In this document: piece after piece, positions 14,153 through 25,660 of the stretch
Position numbering within the stretch: position 1 is the stretch's first letter
Layout: every line of letters begins with the position of its first letter
From: Clostridia bacterium
GTDB lineage: Bacteria; Bacillota; Clostridia; Oscillospirales; Acutalibacteraceae
Length of the DNA: 33,053 nucleotides
NCBI GenBank assembly: GCA_017937865.1
Contig: JAGBCU010000020.1
Span: 1 to 33,053 of the forward strand
Direction: 5' to 3'
Notes under the pieces: generated by a model
What the model was told of the DNA's origin: nothing
What the model saw: the letters and a program-made list of their open reading frames with translations, nothing else
Database searches by the model: none
Made by a program: the position numbers and the translations under genes

Positions 14153-14162
14153 GATTAAAAAC

Positions 14163-14195
14163 TCCCTGAAAGAAAAAATCTTTCAGGGAATTTTT
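14163..14195 (+). terminator. Rho-independent terminator
   Basis: Perfect 11-bp stem TCCCTGAAAGA / TCTTTCAGGGA with an A-rich loop, followed by ATTTTT, ten bases after the stop of the acidic protein gene. Confidence 0.9.
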
Positions 14196-14285
14196 GCGAT
14201 ATAAATCCTTACGGATTTGCGATATAAGCTTACGTTTTCGATATGTGCTTCGCACGCGATATGTTTGCTTCGCAAACGAGATTTA
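14196..14285. repeat. Short hairpin array with GCGATAT spacers
   Basis: GCGATAT at 14196, 14219 and 14256 and TCGATAT at 14238, separated by hairpins AAATCC/GGATTT, AAGC/GTTT (with a wobble), GTGC/GCAC and GTTTGC/GCAAAC. Unlike the longer arrays, all spacers face one way; it looks like a half array. It directly abuts the terminator's T-tract. Confidence 0.75.
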
Positions 14286-14319
14286 ATTTATTATATATAA
14301 TAATTATTAAAAATAAAAC

Positions 14320-14358
14320 TACCCGAAAAGAAAAAACTGAATTCTCTTCGGGTAGTTA
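14320..14358. terminator. Bidirectional terminator between convergent genes
   Basis: Stem ACTACCCGAA... / ...TTCGGGTAGT with A-tract on one side and TTATTTTT on the other. It serves the minus-strand gyrase/LCP cluster and backs up the plus-strand terminator. Confidence 0.8.
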
Positions 14359-14397
14359 TTTTTATGCTTTATTTATACAATTTTTATACTATTAATA

Positions 14398-14751
14398 TTA
14401 ATTAGTATTATCTTTTTCGGGGGCTTTGGTGGTATCGTTTTTTGATTCTGTTTTTTTATTGTTGTCTTTTTTGTTATTTTCTTTCTTATTCTCATCTACT
14501 TGCCGGGTAATTTCTTGTTTTTCGGGAGTTTTATTGGAAATTTCAAGGCATACCGAGGTAAAAACAAAGGATAATACAAAAATGAGAACGATAATAAGAC
14601 CTATAATAATGCTTCTTAAGGTTTCTCTTTTTCTGACTGCTCTGCTTTCGCCTATTACGTATTTACTTGAACCTAATTTACCGGGATAATTTTTCGCAAA
14701 GCCGTAATAGCTTTTTCTTTTTTTAACGTATTCCCGTTCTTTTTTAAACAT
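14398..14751 (-). CDS. Small single-pass membrane protein, Lys/Asn/Thr-rich tail
   Basis: 117 residues; ribosome site AGAGGCGTG upstream of the ATG. Basic N-terminal ~45 residues (MFKKEREYVKKRKSYYGF...), one membrane segment at about 47-68 (SIIIGLIIVLIFVLSFVFTSV), then a low-complexity Lys/Asn/Glu/Thr tail to the end (DENKKENNKKDNNKK...). Positive charge at the N-terminus suggests a cytoplasmic N-terminus and an outside tail, which may lie in the cell wall. It follows the LCP gene by 58 bases at the end of the origin cluster. No family recognised; a cell-envelope role is a guess from the neighbour. Confidence 0.7.
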   Translation of the reverse strand: MFKKEREYVKKRKSYYGFAKNYPGKLGSSKYVIGESRAVRKRETLRSIIIGLIIVLIFVLSFVFTSVCLEISNKTPEKQEITRQVDENKKENNKKDNNKKTESKNDTTKAPEKDNTN

Positions 14752-14809
14752 TTAATTCACGCCTCTGTAAAATCGGAAAATAAATAACAAAAATGATAAA
14801 AATCTGCTT

Positions 14810-15943
14810 TTATCCCCTATAAATATCTAAAATAGATTTTCTGTCTTCTTTTAAAGCTATATTTGATTTGCCGTAAAGCTCTGTTTGAAGAATATTAGCC
14901 GCTAATTCGTAGTCAACTACCCATATCCAGAAATCTGCATTACCTGAAATTCTGGTATTTTCAGTTGGCATCTGAAGCTCTGTAACAGTATATGAATACC
15001 ATTTACCCGTTAACGCATTAACGCCTAAAGAAATAATCTCTGTTTTTTTATAGCCTGTTTTAATATACGGTAGAAAAACGTCTATATATTTATTAAGCTC
15101 ACCTATGGTTGCGGTTGAAACCTCATCAATAATTGCTTGTATCACTTGCCTTTGACGTCTTGTTCTGCTTACGTCACCGTCAGCATCAAGCATTCTCATC
15201 TGACAAAAGGTAAGAGTTTCAATACCGTTGAGGGTAACTGCTTCACCCCAGGGTGCATTTAAACCCATAACGTCATTCATATATGCCGCTTCGTACTGCT
15301 CAACCCTGACGGTAACACCGCCCATAGCATCAATTATTGCCTTAAAGGACTCAAAATTTACTAAAACGTAGTTATCAATTCTGATTTTATAATTGTTTTC
15401 TATAGTTTCCTTAAGACATTCAATACCGCCTAAGGAATACGCGGCGTTAAGCTTTGTATAATAAAAGCCTTTTTCAGTTTCAATATAGCAATAAGTATCT
15501 CTTAAAAATGAAACAAGCTTTATTTCTTTTGTTTTCTTGTTAAGAGAAGCCACCATCATAACGTCTGTGTTACCCGAATAACTGCCCTCTCGACTGTCGA
15601 AGCCTACTAAAAGCACGTTTATTACGTTTTTATCAGACATTTTTTTATCGTTATCGGTAGTTGCCCATTTTTTAATTGCTTCTTTAAAATCGGAAGAACC
15701 GATATCAATTTCGATACTGTCCGGTTCTTCCGCAAAAATTATATCATCTTTTTGATTTTCCTCAGAAGCAACGGTTTCCTGGGGCTTTTCGTCTATTTTG
15801 TCACCCATTTTATTGAATTTATCAATAACAAAAGCTGTGATTACGATAGTAAAAACTAAAAATAAGCTTAAAATTGAAATTAAAATTCCTTTTAATGCTC
15901 TTTTTTTAGTGTTTTTATCCCCTTTTCCGTAATTCTGGAGCAT
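14810..15943 (-). CDS. LytR-CpsA-Psr (LCP) family protein
   Basis: 377 residues. Cytoplasmic basic start, one membrane segment at about 18-41, then an extracellular LCP domain from ~107. Conserved active-site residues are visible: D116 and R118 in GFDSREG, D127 in NTDVMM, R148 in SFLRDT, and the SRTRRQRQ motif downstream. LCP enzymes move anionic polymers such as teichoic acids or capsule from lipid carriers to peptidoglycan. Start is 3 bases after the gyrA stop, with its GAGGAA ribosome site inside the last gyrA codons, so it is translationally coupled to gyrase, an unusual link between wall assembly and the origin operon. Confidence 0.93.
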   Translation of the reverse strand: MLQNYGKGDKNTKKRALKGILISILSLFLVFTIVITAFVIDKFNKMGDKIDEKPQETVASEENQKDDIIFAEEPDSIEIDIGSSDFKEAIKKWATTDNDKKMSDKNVINVLLVGFDSREGSYSGNTDVMMVASLNKKTKEIKLVSFLRDTYCYIETEKGFYYTKLNAAYSLGGIECLKETIENNYKIRIDNYVLVNFESFKAIIDAMGGVTVRVEQYEAAYMNDVMGLNAPWGEAVTLNGIETLTFCQMRMLDADGDVSRTRRQRQVIQAIIDEVSTATIGELNKYIDVFLPYIKTGYKKTEIISLGVNALTGKWYSYTVTELQMPTENTRISGNADFWIWVVDYELAANILQTELYGKSNIALKEDRKSILDIYRG

Positions 15944-15946
15944 ATT

Positions 15947-18574
15947 TTATTCCTCTTCGGCTTCTTCGTTGCCGTCTGCTGCTTCCTCTTCGTTGTCGAT
16001 TACTTCTTCAGTATCGTCGCTATCCTCAGAGGTATCGCCTGCACCCTCTGTTGCAGTACCGTCGTCCTCTACCTCACCGTTGATTTCTTCTTCATCGTGT
16101 TCAGTAGTTGAAAGAGTAACAACCTTGTCACCCTCGCCAAGACGCATTACCTTAACACCCTTTGAGGGACGGGCACATACTCTTACAGCATTTGCAGGAA
16201 TTCTTATAATAATACCGTCCTGAGAAATGAGAATTATATCCTCATCCTCTTCAATTGCGCTGATTGCCGCAACCTGACCGTATTTATCAATATGATAGTT
16301 CTTAAGACCCTTACCGCCTCTTGACTGTAAACGGTAGTTGTTGTTTTCGCTGATTCTGCCGAAGCCGGTTTCGCTGACTGTAAGAAGCTTGCCGTTTTCG
16401 GGCATTATAGCCATACCTACAACCTCGTCACCCTCTCTGAGAGTAATTGCCTTAACACCGCTTGCAGTTCTGCCGAGGGGTCTTGCGTTATTTTCATTGA
16501 AACGAATACACATACCAAGCTTTGTAGCAACAAGTAAATCGTCGTTACCTGAGGTAAGCTTAACCCATGCAAGCTCGTCATCCTCACGAAGAGTTACGGC
16601 AATAATACCGTTTCTTCTTGTGTTTCTGAAAATATCAAGTGATGAACGCTTGATAAGACCCTTACGGGTAACCATACAAAGATACATTCCCTCGTCATCC
16701 TTGGGAACCTGAATCATTACTGAAACCTTTTCACCGTTTTCAAGAGGAAGAATGTTAACTATATTAGTACCCTTGCTTGTCTTACTACCCTCGGGAATTT
16801 CGTAGCCCTTTAATCTGTATGCTCTACCGCGAGTTGTATAGAACATAATATAATCGTGAGATGATGCAATAAACATAGTTTCTGCATAGTCGTCTTCACG
16901 GCGGGTCATACCCTTAACACCGCGACCGCCTCTGTTCTGAATTGAGAACTGGTCAACGGGCTGACGCTTGATGTAACCCATATTTGTATAGGTGTACATA
17001 CATTTTTCTTCGGGAATAAGGTCTTCAATATCAACCTCACCGCTAACGTTTTCAATAGCAGTTCTTCTTGCATCGGAATATTTGTTGCTGAGAGCTGAAA
17101 GCTCTTCCTTAACAATATTAAGAACTCTTTCGTGAGAGCCGAGAATTTCTTCAAAATCCTTGATTTTTTCGCGAAGCTCGTTTAATTCGTTAGTAATCTT
17201 AAGAATTTCAAGACCTGCCAACTGACCTAAACGGAAAGCAACGATAGCAGCTGCCTGAGCCTCGTCGAAATCAAATTTTTCCATAATAGCAGTTTTAGCT
17301 TCTGCCTGACCGCCCTTACAAGCACGGATAGTTGCGATAATTTCGTCAACAATATCAATAGCTTTAGCAAGACCGTCTAAAATATGGGCTCTTTCCTGAG
17401 CTTTTTTAAGGTCAAACTGTGTTCTTCTTATAATAACGTTACACTGATGGTCAATGTATTTCTGAAGAATTTCTTTAAGAGTAAGAATCTTCGGCTGACC
17501 GTCGTCAAGAGCAAGAAGAATAACACCGCAGGTTGACTGAAGCTGAGTATAAGAGTAAAGCTTATTAAGCACTACCTGTGCATTTGCATCTCTCTTAATA
17601 TCAATTTCAATATGCATACCTGTTTTATCAGATGAATAGTCATTGATATCTGCGATACCCTCAACCTTTTTATCTTTAACAAGGTCTGCAATTGACTCAA
17701 TAAGTCTTGCTTTATTAACCATATAGGGAATTTCGGTGATTATAATTTTAAATCTGCCGTTTTTGCCCTCTACAATTTCACATTTTGCTCGAACGTATAT
17801 CTTCGCTCTACCTGTTGCATAGGCAGCTCTGATACCTGCTCGACCCATAATAATACCGCCGGTGGGAAAGTCGGGTCCCTTAATATGCTCCATAAGGTCC
17901 TCAAGCTCTGCCTCGGGGTTGTCAATAAGACATTCGATAGCACCGCAAACCTCACCTAAGTTATGAGGCGGAATATTTGTAGCCATACCAACCGCAATAC
18001 CCTGAGAGCCGTTAACGAGAAGATTCGGGAATCTTGAGGGTAAAACGGTAGGCTCTTTAAGACGGTCATCATAGTTGGGAGCAAAGTCTACTGTATTTTT
18101 TTCAATATCAGTAAGCATTTCAAGAGCCATTTTGCTCATTCTTGACTCAGTATAACGGTATGCAGCGGCGGGGTCACCGTCAACTGAACCGAAGTTACCG
18201 TGACCGTCAACAAGCATATATCTCATTGAGAAATCCTGAGCAAGTCTTACCATTGCATCGTAAACAGATGCGTCACCGTGGGGATGGTATCTACCGAGAA
18301 CAGAACCGACTGTATCGGCACACTTACGGTATGCCTTATCGGGTGTAAGGTTGTTCTCGTACATTGTGTAAAGAATTCTTCTGTGAACAGGCTTCAAACC
18401 GTCACGCACGTCGGGAAGAGCACGGGAGGTAATAACAGACATTGAATAGTCAAGGAAAGCCGTTCTTACTTCTTTATTAATTTCAACGTTTATAATACGT
18501 TGACTCTCATAAGGGTCAGGAAGATTATTTACACCTTGAGTGACGCCTTCAGTTTTTTCATTAAATTCGTCCAT
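15947..18574 (-). CDS. gyrA: DNA gyrase subunit A
   Basis: 875 residues. Breakage-reunion domain with catalytic Tyr141 (RYTE), then the C-terminal beta-pinwheel that wraps DNA; the GyrA box reads QNRGGRG, a variant of QRRGGKG. The quinolone region is [12 protein letters not shown]: Ala102 stands where E. coli has Ser83, and Asp106 matches Asp87. The last ~55 residues are almost purely acidic (Glu/Asp with Gly, Thr, Ala), longer than usual. With GyrB it introduces negative supercoils. Start 19 bases after gyrB stops, with ribosome site AGGGAGG. Confidence 0.98.
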   Translation of the reverse strand: MDEFNEKTEGVTQGVNNLPDPYESQRIINVEINKEVRTAFLDYSMSVITSRALPDVRDGLKPVHRRILYTMYENNLTPDKAYRKCADTVGSVLGRYHPHGDASVYDAMVRLAQDFSMRYMLVDGHGNFGSVDGDPAAAYRYTESRMSKMALEMLTDIEKNTVDFAPNYDDRLKEPTVLPSRFPNLLVNGSQGIAVGMATNIPPHNLGEVCGAIECLIDNPEAELEDLMEHIKGPDFPTGGIIMGRAGIRAAYATGRAKIYVRAKCEIVEGKNGRFKIIITEIPYMVNKARLIESIADLVKDKKVEGIADINDYSSDKTGMHIEIDIKRDANAQVVLNKLYSYTQLQSTCGVILLALDDGQPKILTLKEILQKYIDHQCNVIIRRTQFDLKKAQERAHILDGLAKAIDIVDEIIATIRACKGGQAEAKTAIMEKFDFDEAQAAAIVAFRLGQLAGLEILKITNELNELREKIKDFEEILGSHERVLNIVKEELSALSNKYSDARRTAIENVSGEVDIEDLIPEEKCMYTYTNMGYIKRQPVDQFSIQNRGGRGVKGMTRREDDYAETMFIASSHDYIMFYTTRGRAYRLKGYEIPEGSKTSKGTNIVNILPLENGEKVSVMIQVPKDDEGMYLCMVTRKGLIKRSSLDIFRNTRRNGIIAVTLREDDELAWVKLTSGNDDLLVATKLGMCIRFNENNARPLGRTASGVKAITLREGDEVVGMAIMPENGKLLTVSETGFGRISENNNYRLQSRGGKGLKNYHIDKYGQVAAISAIEEDEDIILISQDGIIIRIPANAVRVCARPSKGVKVMRLGEGDKVVTLSTTEHDEEEINGEVEDDGTATEGAGDTSEDSDDTEEVIDNEEEAADGNEEAEEE

Positions 18575-18593
18575 CGTTTAAATCCTCCCTTTC

Positions 18594-20624
<2,031 letters not shown>

Positions 20625-20672
20625 TTATATAAATTTTAATTATTTCCAGATATTAAAATTTTTAAGAAAAAT

Positions 20673-20939
20673 TTAATGGTGAGCCTTGCCCGACTCAATT
20701 CTTCTTAAAATTGTTCCCACCGCAACGGGTGAAATAAATATTTTTTTACCCTCTTTAGTCTGACAAACTATAAAAGACTTAGGTAATTCAAAGGGAGCAA
20801 CGTTTATAACCTGCTTTTCCTTTTCAGCGGTATTTAAATAATCTATCGTTTTTTTCATAACGGTTGTATTATCCATATCAAATATACCGATTATCTCTTT
20901 ATCTAAAACAACAGTATCGTGACCTATATGAATAAACAT
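20673..20939 (-). CDS. remB: RemB/YaaB-like extracellular matrix regulator
   Basis: 88 residues. The start MFIHIGHDTVVLDKEIIGIF and the position between recF and gyrB match YaaB (RemB) of Bacillus, a small protein linked there to biofilm matrix gene control. Its ATG overlaps the recF stop by one base (TGATG), so it is coupled. The last part (ISPVAVGTILRRIES) is also characteristic. Cytoplasmic. Its role outside Bacillus is not established. Confidence 0.85.
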   Translation of the reverse strand: MFIHIGHDTVVLDKEIIGIFDMDNTTVMKKTIDYLNTAEKEKQVINVAPFELPKSFIVCQTKEGKKIFISPVAVGTILRRIESGKAHH

Positions 20940-22036
20940 CAGATTATTTCACCATCCTTTATTTCAAAGGACTTACCACCGCACAGCCTTAAAACTTGTG
21001 ACGGGTCACAACAAGTAAGAAAAACTTGTCTGTCTGTAATATGGTTAAGAACGTAATCCTGACGCTTTTCGTCAAGCTCGCTCATAACGTCATCTAAAAG
21101 AGCAACGGGTGTTTCACCGGTGACCTTTTTAATAATTTCCGATTCACCCAGCTTCAAAGCTAATGCACAAGACCTTTGCTGACCTTGAGAGCCGAAGCTT
21201 CTTGCACTTACATTATTTATAAGAATCTCAATATCATCTCTATGAGGACCCACAGAGGTAGTTTTATAAATAACATCCTCTTTTCGAGCCTCTTTGATTT
21301 TTTCAAGCTCTTGAATGTAAATATCCTTTGGTGAACTGTTTTTATCAATTTCTTTTGATTTTGAATAAAAAACCGAAATATTTTCTTTATTTTCTGAAAT
21401 ACCGGAATAAATATTCATACTGTATTCAGATAAAATATCTATGTATTTCAATCTTTCAACTATAACGGCTGAAGCATATCTTGCTAATTGGTCATCAAAG
21501 GAATCTAAAACGTCATACAGCTGAGGACTCATATATAAATCCTTTAAAAGAGCGTTTCTATGCATTAAAACCTTTTTATATGAAGCAAGATACTCTGCAT
21601 ATTTCGGCTTAAGCTGGCAAAGGGCGGTATCAAGAAATTTTCTTCTTGCACCGGGACCGTCTTTAATAAGAGAAAGATGCACCGGTGAAAAAATTACGGC
21701 ATAAAACGAGCCTATAAGCTCTGCTGACGAGCGAAGCTGAATTCCGTTTAAGGAAACGTTTTTCTTTTTTTCTGAAAATATAATCTCAGACTGCTTTTCT
21801 CTTGAATTATCCTTAAATTTAAGGTTAATTTTTGCAAAATCTTCACCGAACTTTAAAAATTCTGCATCCTTAGCTCCACGAAAGCTTTTACAGCCCGTAA
21901 AAAGCCATATTGATTCAAGAATATTAGTTTTACCCTGAGCATTTTCACCGTAAATTACGTTAACGCCCTCATCAGCCGATAAAGTTAAATCGGTAATATT
22001 TCTGAAATTATTAATTTTTACAGAATCTACCGTCAT
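20939..22036 (-). CDS. recF: DNA replication and repair protein RecF
   Basis: Start chosen at ATG 22036, after GGTGAAATT; the frame stays open 38 codons further upstream, but that part is translated repeat sequence. 365 residues, the normal RecF length. SMC-like ATPase: Walker A GENAQGKTN near residue 30, signature SFGSQGQQRS, Walker B PVALLDDVMSELD. It loads RecA at gapped DNA with RecO and RecR. Lies in the conserved origin cluster, but a 221-base repeat separates it from yaaA. Confidence 0.96.
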   Translation of the reverse strand: MTVDSVKINNFRNITDLTLSADEGVNVIYGENAQGKTNILESIWLFTGCKSFRGAKDAEFLKFGEDFAKINLKFKDNSREKQSEIIFSEKKKNVSLNGIQLRSSAELIGSFYAVIFSPVHLSLIKDGPGARRKFLDTALCQLKPKYAEYLASYKKVLMHRNALLKDLYMSPQLYDVLDSFDDQLARYASAVIVERLKYIDILSEYSMNIYSGISENKENISVFYSKSKEIDKNSSPKDIYIQELEKIKEARKEDVIYKTTSVGPHRDDIEILINNVSARSFGSQGQQRSCALALKLGESEIIKKVTGETPVALLDDVMSELDEKRQDYVLNHITDRQVFLTCCDPSQVLRLCGGKSFEIKDGEII

Positions 22037-22044
22037 AATTTCAC

Positions 22045-22257
22045 CGTTTACCTTTTTAGATGTTAGAGGCTTCGCCAAATGGAAAGTTGAAAATGGCAAG
22101 TGGCAAATTAAGGGGCACTTCGTGCCGATTATATAGATACCAAATACCAAACACCGGATGGCAAAAATCTATTCTATTGCAAATATTCAATATTATGAAG
22201 GCTATAATGCCAACGCAGTTTCAAAATTTGCCTCTTGCCACTTACAATTTGCCATTT
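22045..22257. repeat. Heptamer-type repeat inserted between yaaA and recF
   Basis: Contains GAGGCTTCGCC, TGGCAAG and TGGCAAA units with ATTAAGGGGCACTTCGTGCCGATTATA (22094-22130), then AGATACCAAATACCAAACACC, and a reverse-oriented block TTTGCCT, CTTGCCA, CTTACAA, TTTGCCA (about 22227-22256). It reaches to within about 20 bases of the recF start. Confidence 0.75.
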
Positions 22258-22497
22258 TTATTTTACTTCATAAATAACGTGTTCGAATTCTGCACTGTCG
22301 CCTGAGCGCATTTTTTTGCCTCTCATAGTGCAGACCTCGCCGTTAACCTTTACTTCACCGTCTTGAATAATAATTTTAGCGTGACCGCCTGTGTTAACAA
22401 CACCAACGTTTTTTAAAAGGTCATCAAGACGGATATATTCACCTTTTAAAATAAATTCCTTATGCTCCTTGGGAGCAACCTTTACTTTTATTTTCAT
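22258..22497 (-). CDS. yaaA: S4-domain protein YaaA
   Basis: 79 residues made of a single S4 RNA-binding domain (EYIRLDDLLKNVGVVNTGG, then KVNGEVCTMRGKKMRSGD). Position between dnaN and recF matches yaaA of Bacillus. Proteins of this group probably bind structured RNA, perhaps on the ribosome; the exact role is unknown. Start preceded by AAAGGC, a modest ribosome site. 60 bases downstream of dnaN. Confidence 0.9.
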   Translation of the reverse strand: MKIKVKVAPKEHKEFILKGEYIRLDDLLKNVGVVNTGGHAKIIIQDGEVKVNGEVCTMRGKKMRSGDSAEFEHVIYEVK

Positions 22498-22557
22498 TTT
22501 TCTACAAGCCTTTTAAAAAATGTTTATAACTTAATAATAAATACCTATTATTTATTT

Positions 22558-23673
22558 TCAGCTGATGCTCTCATTTTTAAGACGCATAGGAATAATAAGG
22601 AAAATGAAGTTGTCACCCTCAATAGGCTTTATGATAATGGGTGAAACGGGACTTGAAAGCTCAATATTAACCTCGTCAACGTCAACTGTTCTTAAGCAGT
22701 CAATAAGATAAGTATTATTAAAGCCGATTTCTACCCTTTTACCCTCAATTGAAGCAGGAATTTTATCGGTTGCAGCACCGAGAGAGGTTGCGCTAGACAT
22801 TCTTATTGTATTATCGTCAAAAACGCATCTTACGGGGCTTTTGATTTTACTTGTAATAAGAAGAGATGTTCTTTCAACACTGTCAAGAATGAGCTTAAGG
22901 TTAACTCTTGCCTTTGTTGAGCTTTCAGAAGGAATTGCATTTTTATAATTAAAGAATTCACCCTCTAAAAGACGGGAAATAATTCTGTAATTACCGATTT
23001 CAAAAAGAATGAACTTTTTGCCGATAGAGAAGGTGATATTTGTTTCATCGTCATCCGCTAATTTAACAACCTCTGAAAGAGTTTTTGCGGGTACAACGAA
23101 GGTCATATCGTCACCTGCGTAATCAATAGGCTCATTTCTTATTGCAAGACGGAAGCCGTCGCAGGAAATAAGTCTTAAATTATTATTTTCAACCTCAAAT
23201 TTAATACCCTTGTGAACAGGCTTAATATCTTGTACGGCAACAGCAAAAATTGTCTGCTTAACCATATTTTTAAGAATACCCTGTTTAATAGCGAAGGGAA
23301 TACCGCCTGAAACTGTGGGAAGCTCGGGATAGTCATCTGCAGGGATACCAACAAGTGAAAATTCTGCTTCACCTGAGGTAATTTTACAAAGATTGTGGTT
23401 ATCAGAGCTTATAGTAACGCTTTGAGAAGGTAATCTTCTTAAAATGTCGCAAAGAAGACGAGCATTAAGAACAATGCTGCCCTCTGATTCTGCTGAGCAT
23501 TCAATAATAGTTGTAATACCTACCTCAAGGTCGTAGCCGGTAAGGGTAAGCTTTGAGTTTTTTGCATTGAGGAGAATACCCTCTGTTGCAGGAAGAGTGC
23601 TTTTCTGCGGAACACCTCTTTGAACGATGTTACAAGCGTCCGCAAGAACTGATGTGTTACATACAATTTTCAT
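22558..23673 (-). CDS. dnaN: DNA polymerase III beta subunit (sliding clamp)
   Basis: 371 residues with three repeated clamp folds; start MKIVCNTSVLADACNIVQR and end FIFLIIPMRL are typical of the family. The dimer ring holds the replicative polymerase on DNA. Ribosome site CGGAGGA before the ATG. It is separated from dnaA by an unusually long 577-base spacer with strong hairpins, so it probably has its own promoter. Confidence 0.97.
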   Translation of the reverse strand: MKIVCNTSVLADACNIVQRGVPQKSTLPATEGILLNAKNSKLTLTGYDLEVGITTIIECSAESEGSIVLNARLLCDILRRLPSQSVTISSDNHNLCKITSGEAEFSLVGIPADDYPELPTVSGGIPFAIKQGILKNMVKQTIFAVAVQDIKPVHKGIKFEVENNNLRLISCDGFRLAIRNEPIDYAGDDMTFVVPAKTLSEVVKLADDDETNITFSIGKKFILFEIGNYRIISRLLEGEFFNYKNAIPSESSTKARVNLKLILDSVERTSLLITSKIKSPVRCVFDDNTIRMSSATSLGAATDKIPASIEGKRVEIGFNNTYLIDCLRTVDVDEVNIELSSPVSPIIIKPIEGDNFIFLIIPMRLKNESIS

Positions 23674-24250
23674 AAATTTTCCTCCGTTCGGTAGAGTAAT
23701 TTAAAAATTTAATTTTTGAATGAATAAAATAAAAATTTCTGCCTAAAATAATATATTAAACAGTAGCAGTAGTAGAGCCTGTCTAATTTGTAGAGAACTT
23801 TTTCTGCCCTTGATTTTATTGGCTTTTCGGTGCCTTCATCGCTTGTACAGAAAATGTTAATTAATGTCAGTAATCAGAGCTTTAAAAACGCCCTTGTCAG
23901 CAATGTTTATAACTTTTTGAACATTGACGTTTAATTGTTCAAAACTGAATTAATTAAAAAGCTTTATTACGGATTTTTTAAAGACCGATTTAACGTTAAA
24001 AAACTAAAATAACAAATTAACTGTAACTGAATTTTAAAATTTTGTTCAAGCTTTTTTAAAAGCTTGTGGGGTCAAGGGGCAAAGCCCTTTGTCGCATTCC
24101 GCAGAATGCGAAATACCTTTTCTTTTAAAACGCAGGAAGGTAGTAAAAACAGTCCGGTGTGACTGTTTTTACGTAGGAAACCCTCGTCGGGGGTTTCCTG
24201 TAACATCGTAAGACGTTATTTCTTTACCAATATTTAATTACCAACCTGAA
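23674..24250. other. dnaA-dnaN intergenic region with hairpin chain, candidate origin-related DNA
   Basis: The right part (about 24045-24220) is a chain of hairpins: AAGCTTTT/AAAAGCTT, CAAGGGGC/GCCCTTTG, TCGCATTC/GAATGCGA (24092-24111), TAAAAACAGTC/GACTGTTTTTA (24144-24171), GGAAACCC/GGGTTTCC (about 24176-24198). The left part is AT-rich, with a 9-base inverted repeat TTTTGAACA (23915-23923) and TGTTCAAAA (23936-23944). No TTATCCACA box was found; only weak look-alikes such as TGTTTATAA near 23904. No gene seen. Confidence 0.55.
24144..24171 (-). terminator. Possible terminator downstream of dnaA
   Basis: 11-bp perfect stem TAAAAACAGTC / GACTGTTTTTA with loop CGGTGT; A- and T-tracts on both arms fit a bidirectional intrinsic terminator about 80 bases after the dnaA stop. 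If active, dnaN would need a separate promoter. Confidence 0.5.
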
Positions 24251-25588
24251 TTAGTCGTTTCTTTCGTCTTTGATGCTCTTCATTATATCGTATACGGTTG
24301 ATTTAAGCTGGGGGTTGTCCTCCATTTTGCTTTCAGCAGCCTCTAACGAATAAATAACAGTTGAGTGCTTCTTACCGCCGAATTGAACACCTATTTCCTC
24401 ATAAGTAAGGTTTGTTACCTCTCTCATAATATACATAGCAAACTGACGTGCATTTGAAATTTCTGCTTTTTTCTTTTCAGAACGGATGTCCTCAGGGTTA
24501 ACTCCGAAGCTTTTTGCTACCTTTTCAATAATGTTATTGATTGTAACCTCTGTAGGCTGAGCATAGTAGATAATATCCTTGATAACATCATTTGCAATGC
24601 CTATTGTAGGAATAATCTGATTAAGAGAGTAAATTGCGTAAAGCTTGTTTACAACGCCCTCAATCTGACGTACGTTATTTTTAAGCCTTTCAGCTATAAA
24701 CTCTATAACGTCATCGGGAATTGGCATATTGTAAGCCTGTGCCTTTCTCTTGATAATTGCAATTCTTGTTTCAAGCATAGGTGGCTGAATATCAGCAAGA
24801 AGACCCTGAACGAAACGGCTTCTTAACCTTTCCTCAAGAGTTGCAATATCCTTAGGCGGACGGTCAGATGTAAGAACTATCTGCTTACCCTGATTTATAA
24901 GAGCCTCAAAGGTATGGAAAAATTCCTCTTGAGCAACGCTTGTCTTGCCGATAAACTGAATATCGTCCATAAGAAGAATGTCTGCATTTCTGTATTTATT
25001 ATGGAATTCAGACATATTCTTTTCGGTAATATGGTCAATAATTTCATTAAGAAAATTTTCACCGCTTGTGTAAATAATATTCATTGACGGTGCTTTTCTT
25101 GTAAGCTCGGCTTTAATAGCTTTAAGAAGGTGGGTTTTACCAAGACCTGATTCACCGTAAATGAAAAGCGGGTTATGTACGCTACCCGGATTATTTGAAA
25201 CGGCAACTGCCGCAACGTATGCAAACTGGTTTGTAGAGCCTACGATAAAGTTATTAAAGGTAGGGTCTAATCTTCCTGAATCAAGCTCAGCCGCTGCAAC
25301 CTGCTGGTTATAAGTATCATCATCGGGAATTTTAGCAGCTTCGTCATCAACTGTAACGATGATTCTTGTTTTAAAGCCTAAAACATTTGCGGTTGCTTCT
25401 GTAATTTCATCAAGAAAACGGTTGTTTATAATATTCTTTTTGAAAGCTGAGGAAGCTTCTAAAACTAAACTGTCACCATCAAATGAAACGGGCTTTAAAT
25501 CACTGATCCAGGTGGACATAACTGCCCCGGAAACGTTACCTGTAATTTCTTTTAATATGGCATTCCACATATCTAAAAGATTATCCAA
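24251..25588 (-). CDS. dnaA: Chromosomal replication initiator protein DnaA
   Basis: Start chosen at TTG 25588, six bases after GGGGTG; the N-terminus then reads MDNLLDMWNAIL, aligning with the family start MENILDLWNQAL. An ATG seven codons upstream has no ribosome site. 445 residues: domain I (1-80), a short variable domain II, AAA+ domain III with Walker A GESGLGKTH and Walker B LLMDDIQF, and domain IV with the DNA-binding signature FGGKKHSTVIYSLEAAE. It binds the origin and opens the duplex to start replication. TTG use may keep DnaA level low. Confidence 0.98.
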   Translation of the reverse strand: MDNLLDMWNAILKEITGNVSGAVMSTWISDLKPVSFDGDSLVLEASSAFKKNIINNRFLDEITEATANVLGFKTRIIVTVDDEAAKIPDDDTYNQQVAAAELDSGRLDPTFNNFIVGSTNQFAYVAAVAVSNNPGSVHNPLFIYGESGLGKTHLLKAIKAELTRKAPSMNIIYTSGENFLNEIIDHITEKNMSEFHNKYRNADILLMDDIQFIGKTSVAQEEFFHTFEALINQGKQIVLTSDRPPKDIATLEERLRSRFVQGLLADIQPPMLETRIAIIKRKAQAYNMPIPDDVIEFIAERLKNNVRQIEGVVNKLYAIYSLNQIIPTIGIANDVIKDIIYYAQPTEVTINNIIEKVAKSFGVNPEDIRSEKKKAEISNARQFAMYIMREVTNLTYEEIGVQFGGKKHSTVIYSLEAAESKMEDNPQLKSTVYDIMKSIKDERND

Positions 25589-25660
25589 AATTTTCACCCC
25601 AAAAAACACAATGTGAGTATATATATAATATAACTATAATAATATATATACATTTAGTAA

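Noticed and set aside
20939..22150. Longer RecF with a 38-residue N-terminal extension
   Set aside because: The extension is translated repeat sequence; the ATG at 22036 has a ribosome site and gives the normal family start.
25581..25589. DnaA box-like TTATCCAAA at the dnaA start
   Set aside because: One mismatch, isolated, and explained by the start codons; not enough to call a binding site.
25589..25609. DnaA start at ATG 25609
   Set aside because: No ribosome site upstream; the TTG at 25588 has GGGGTG at correct spacing and matches the family N-terminus.
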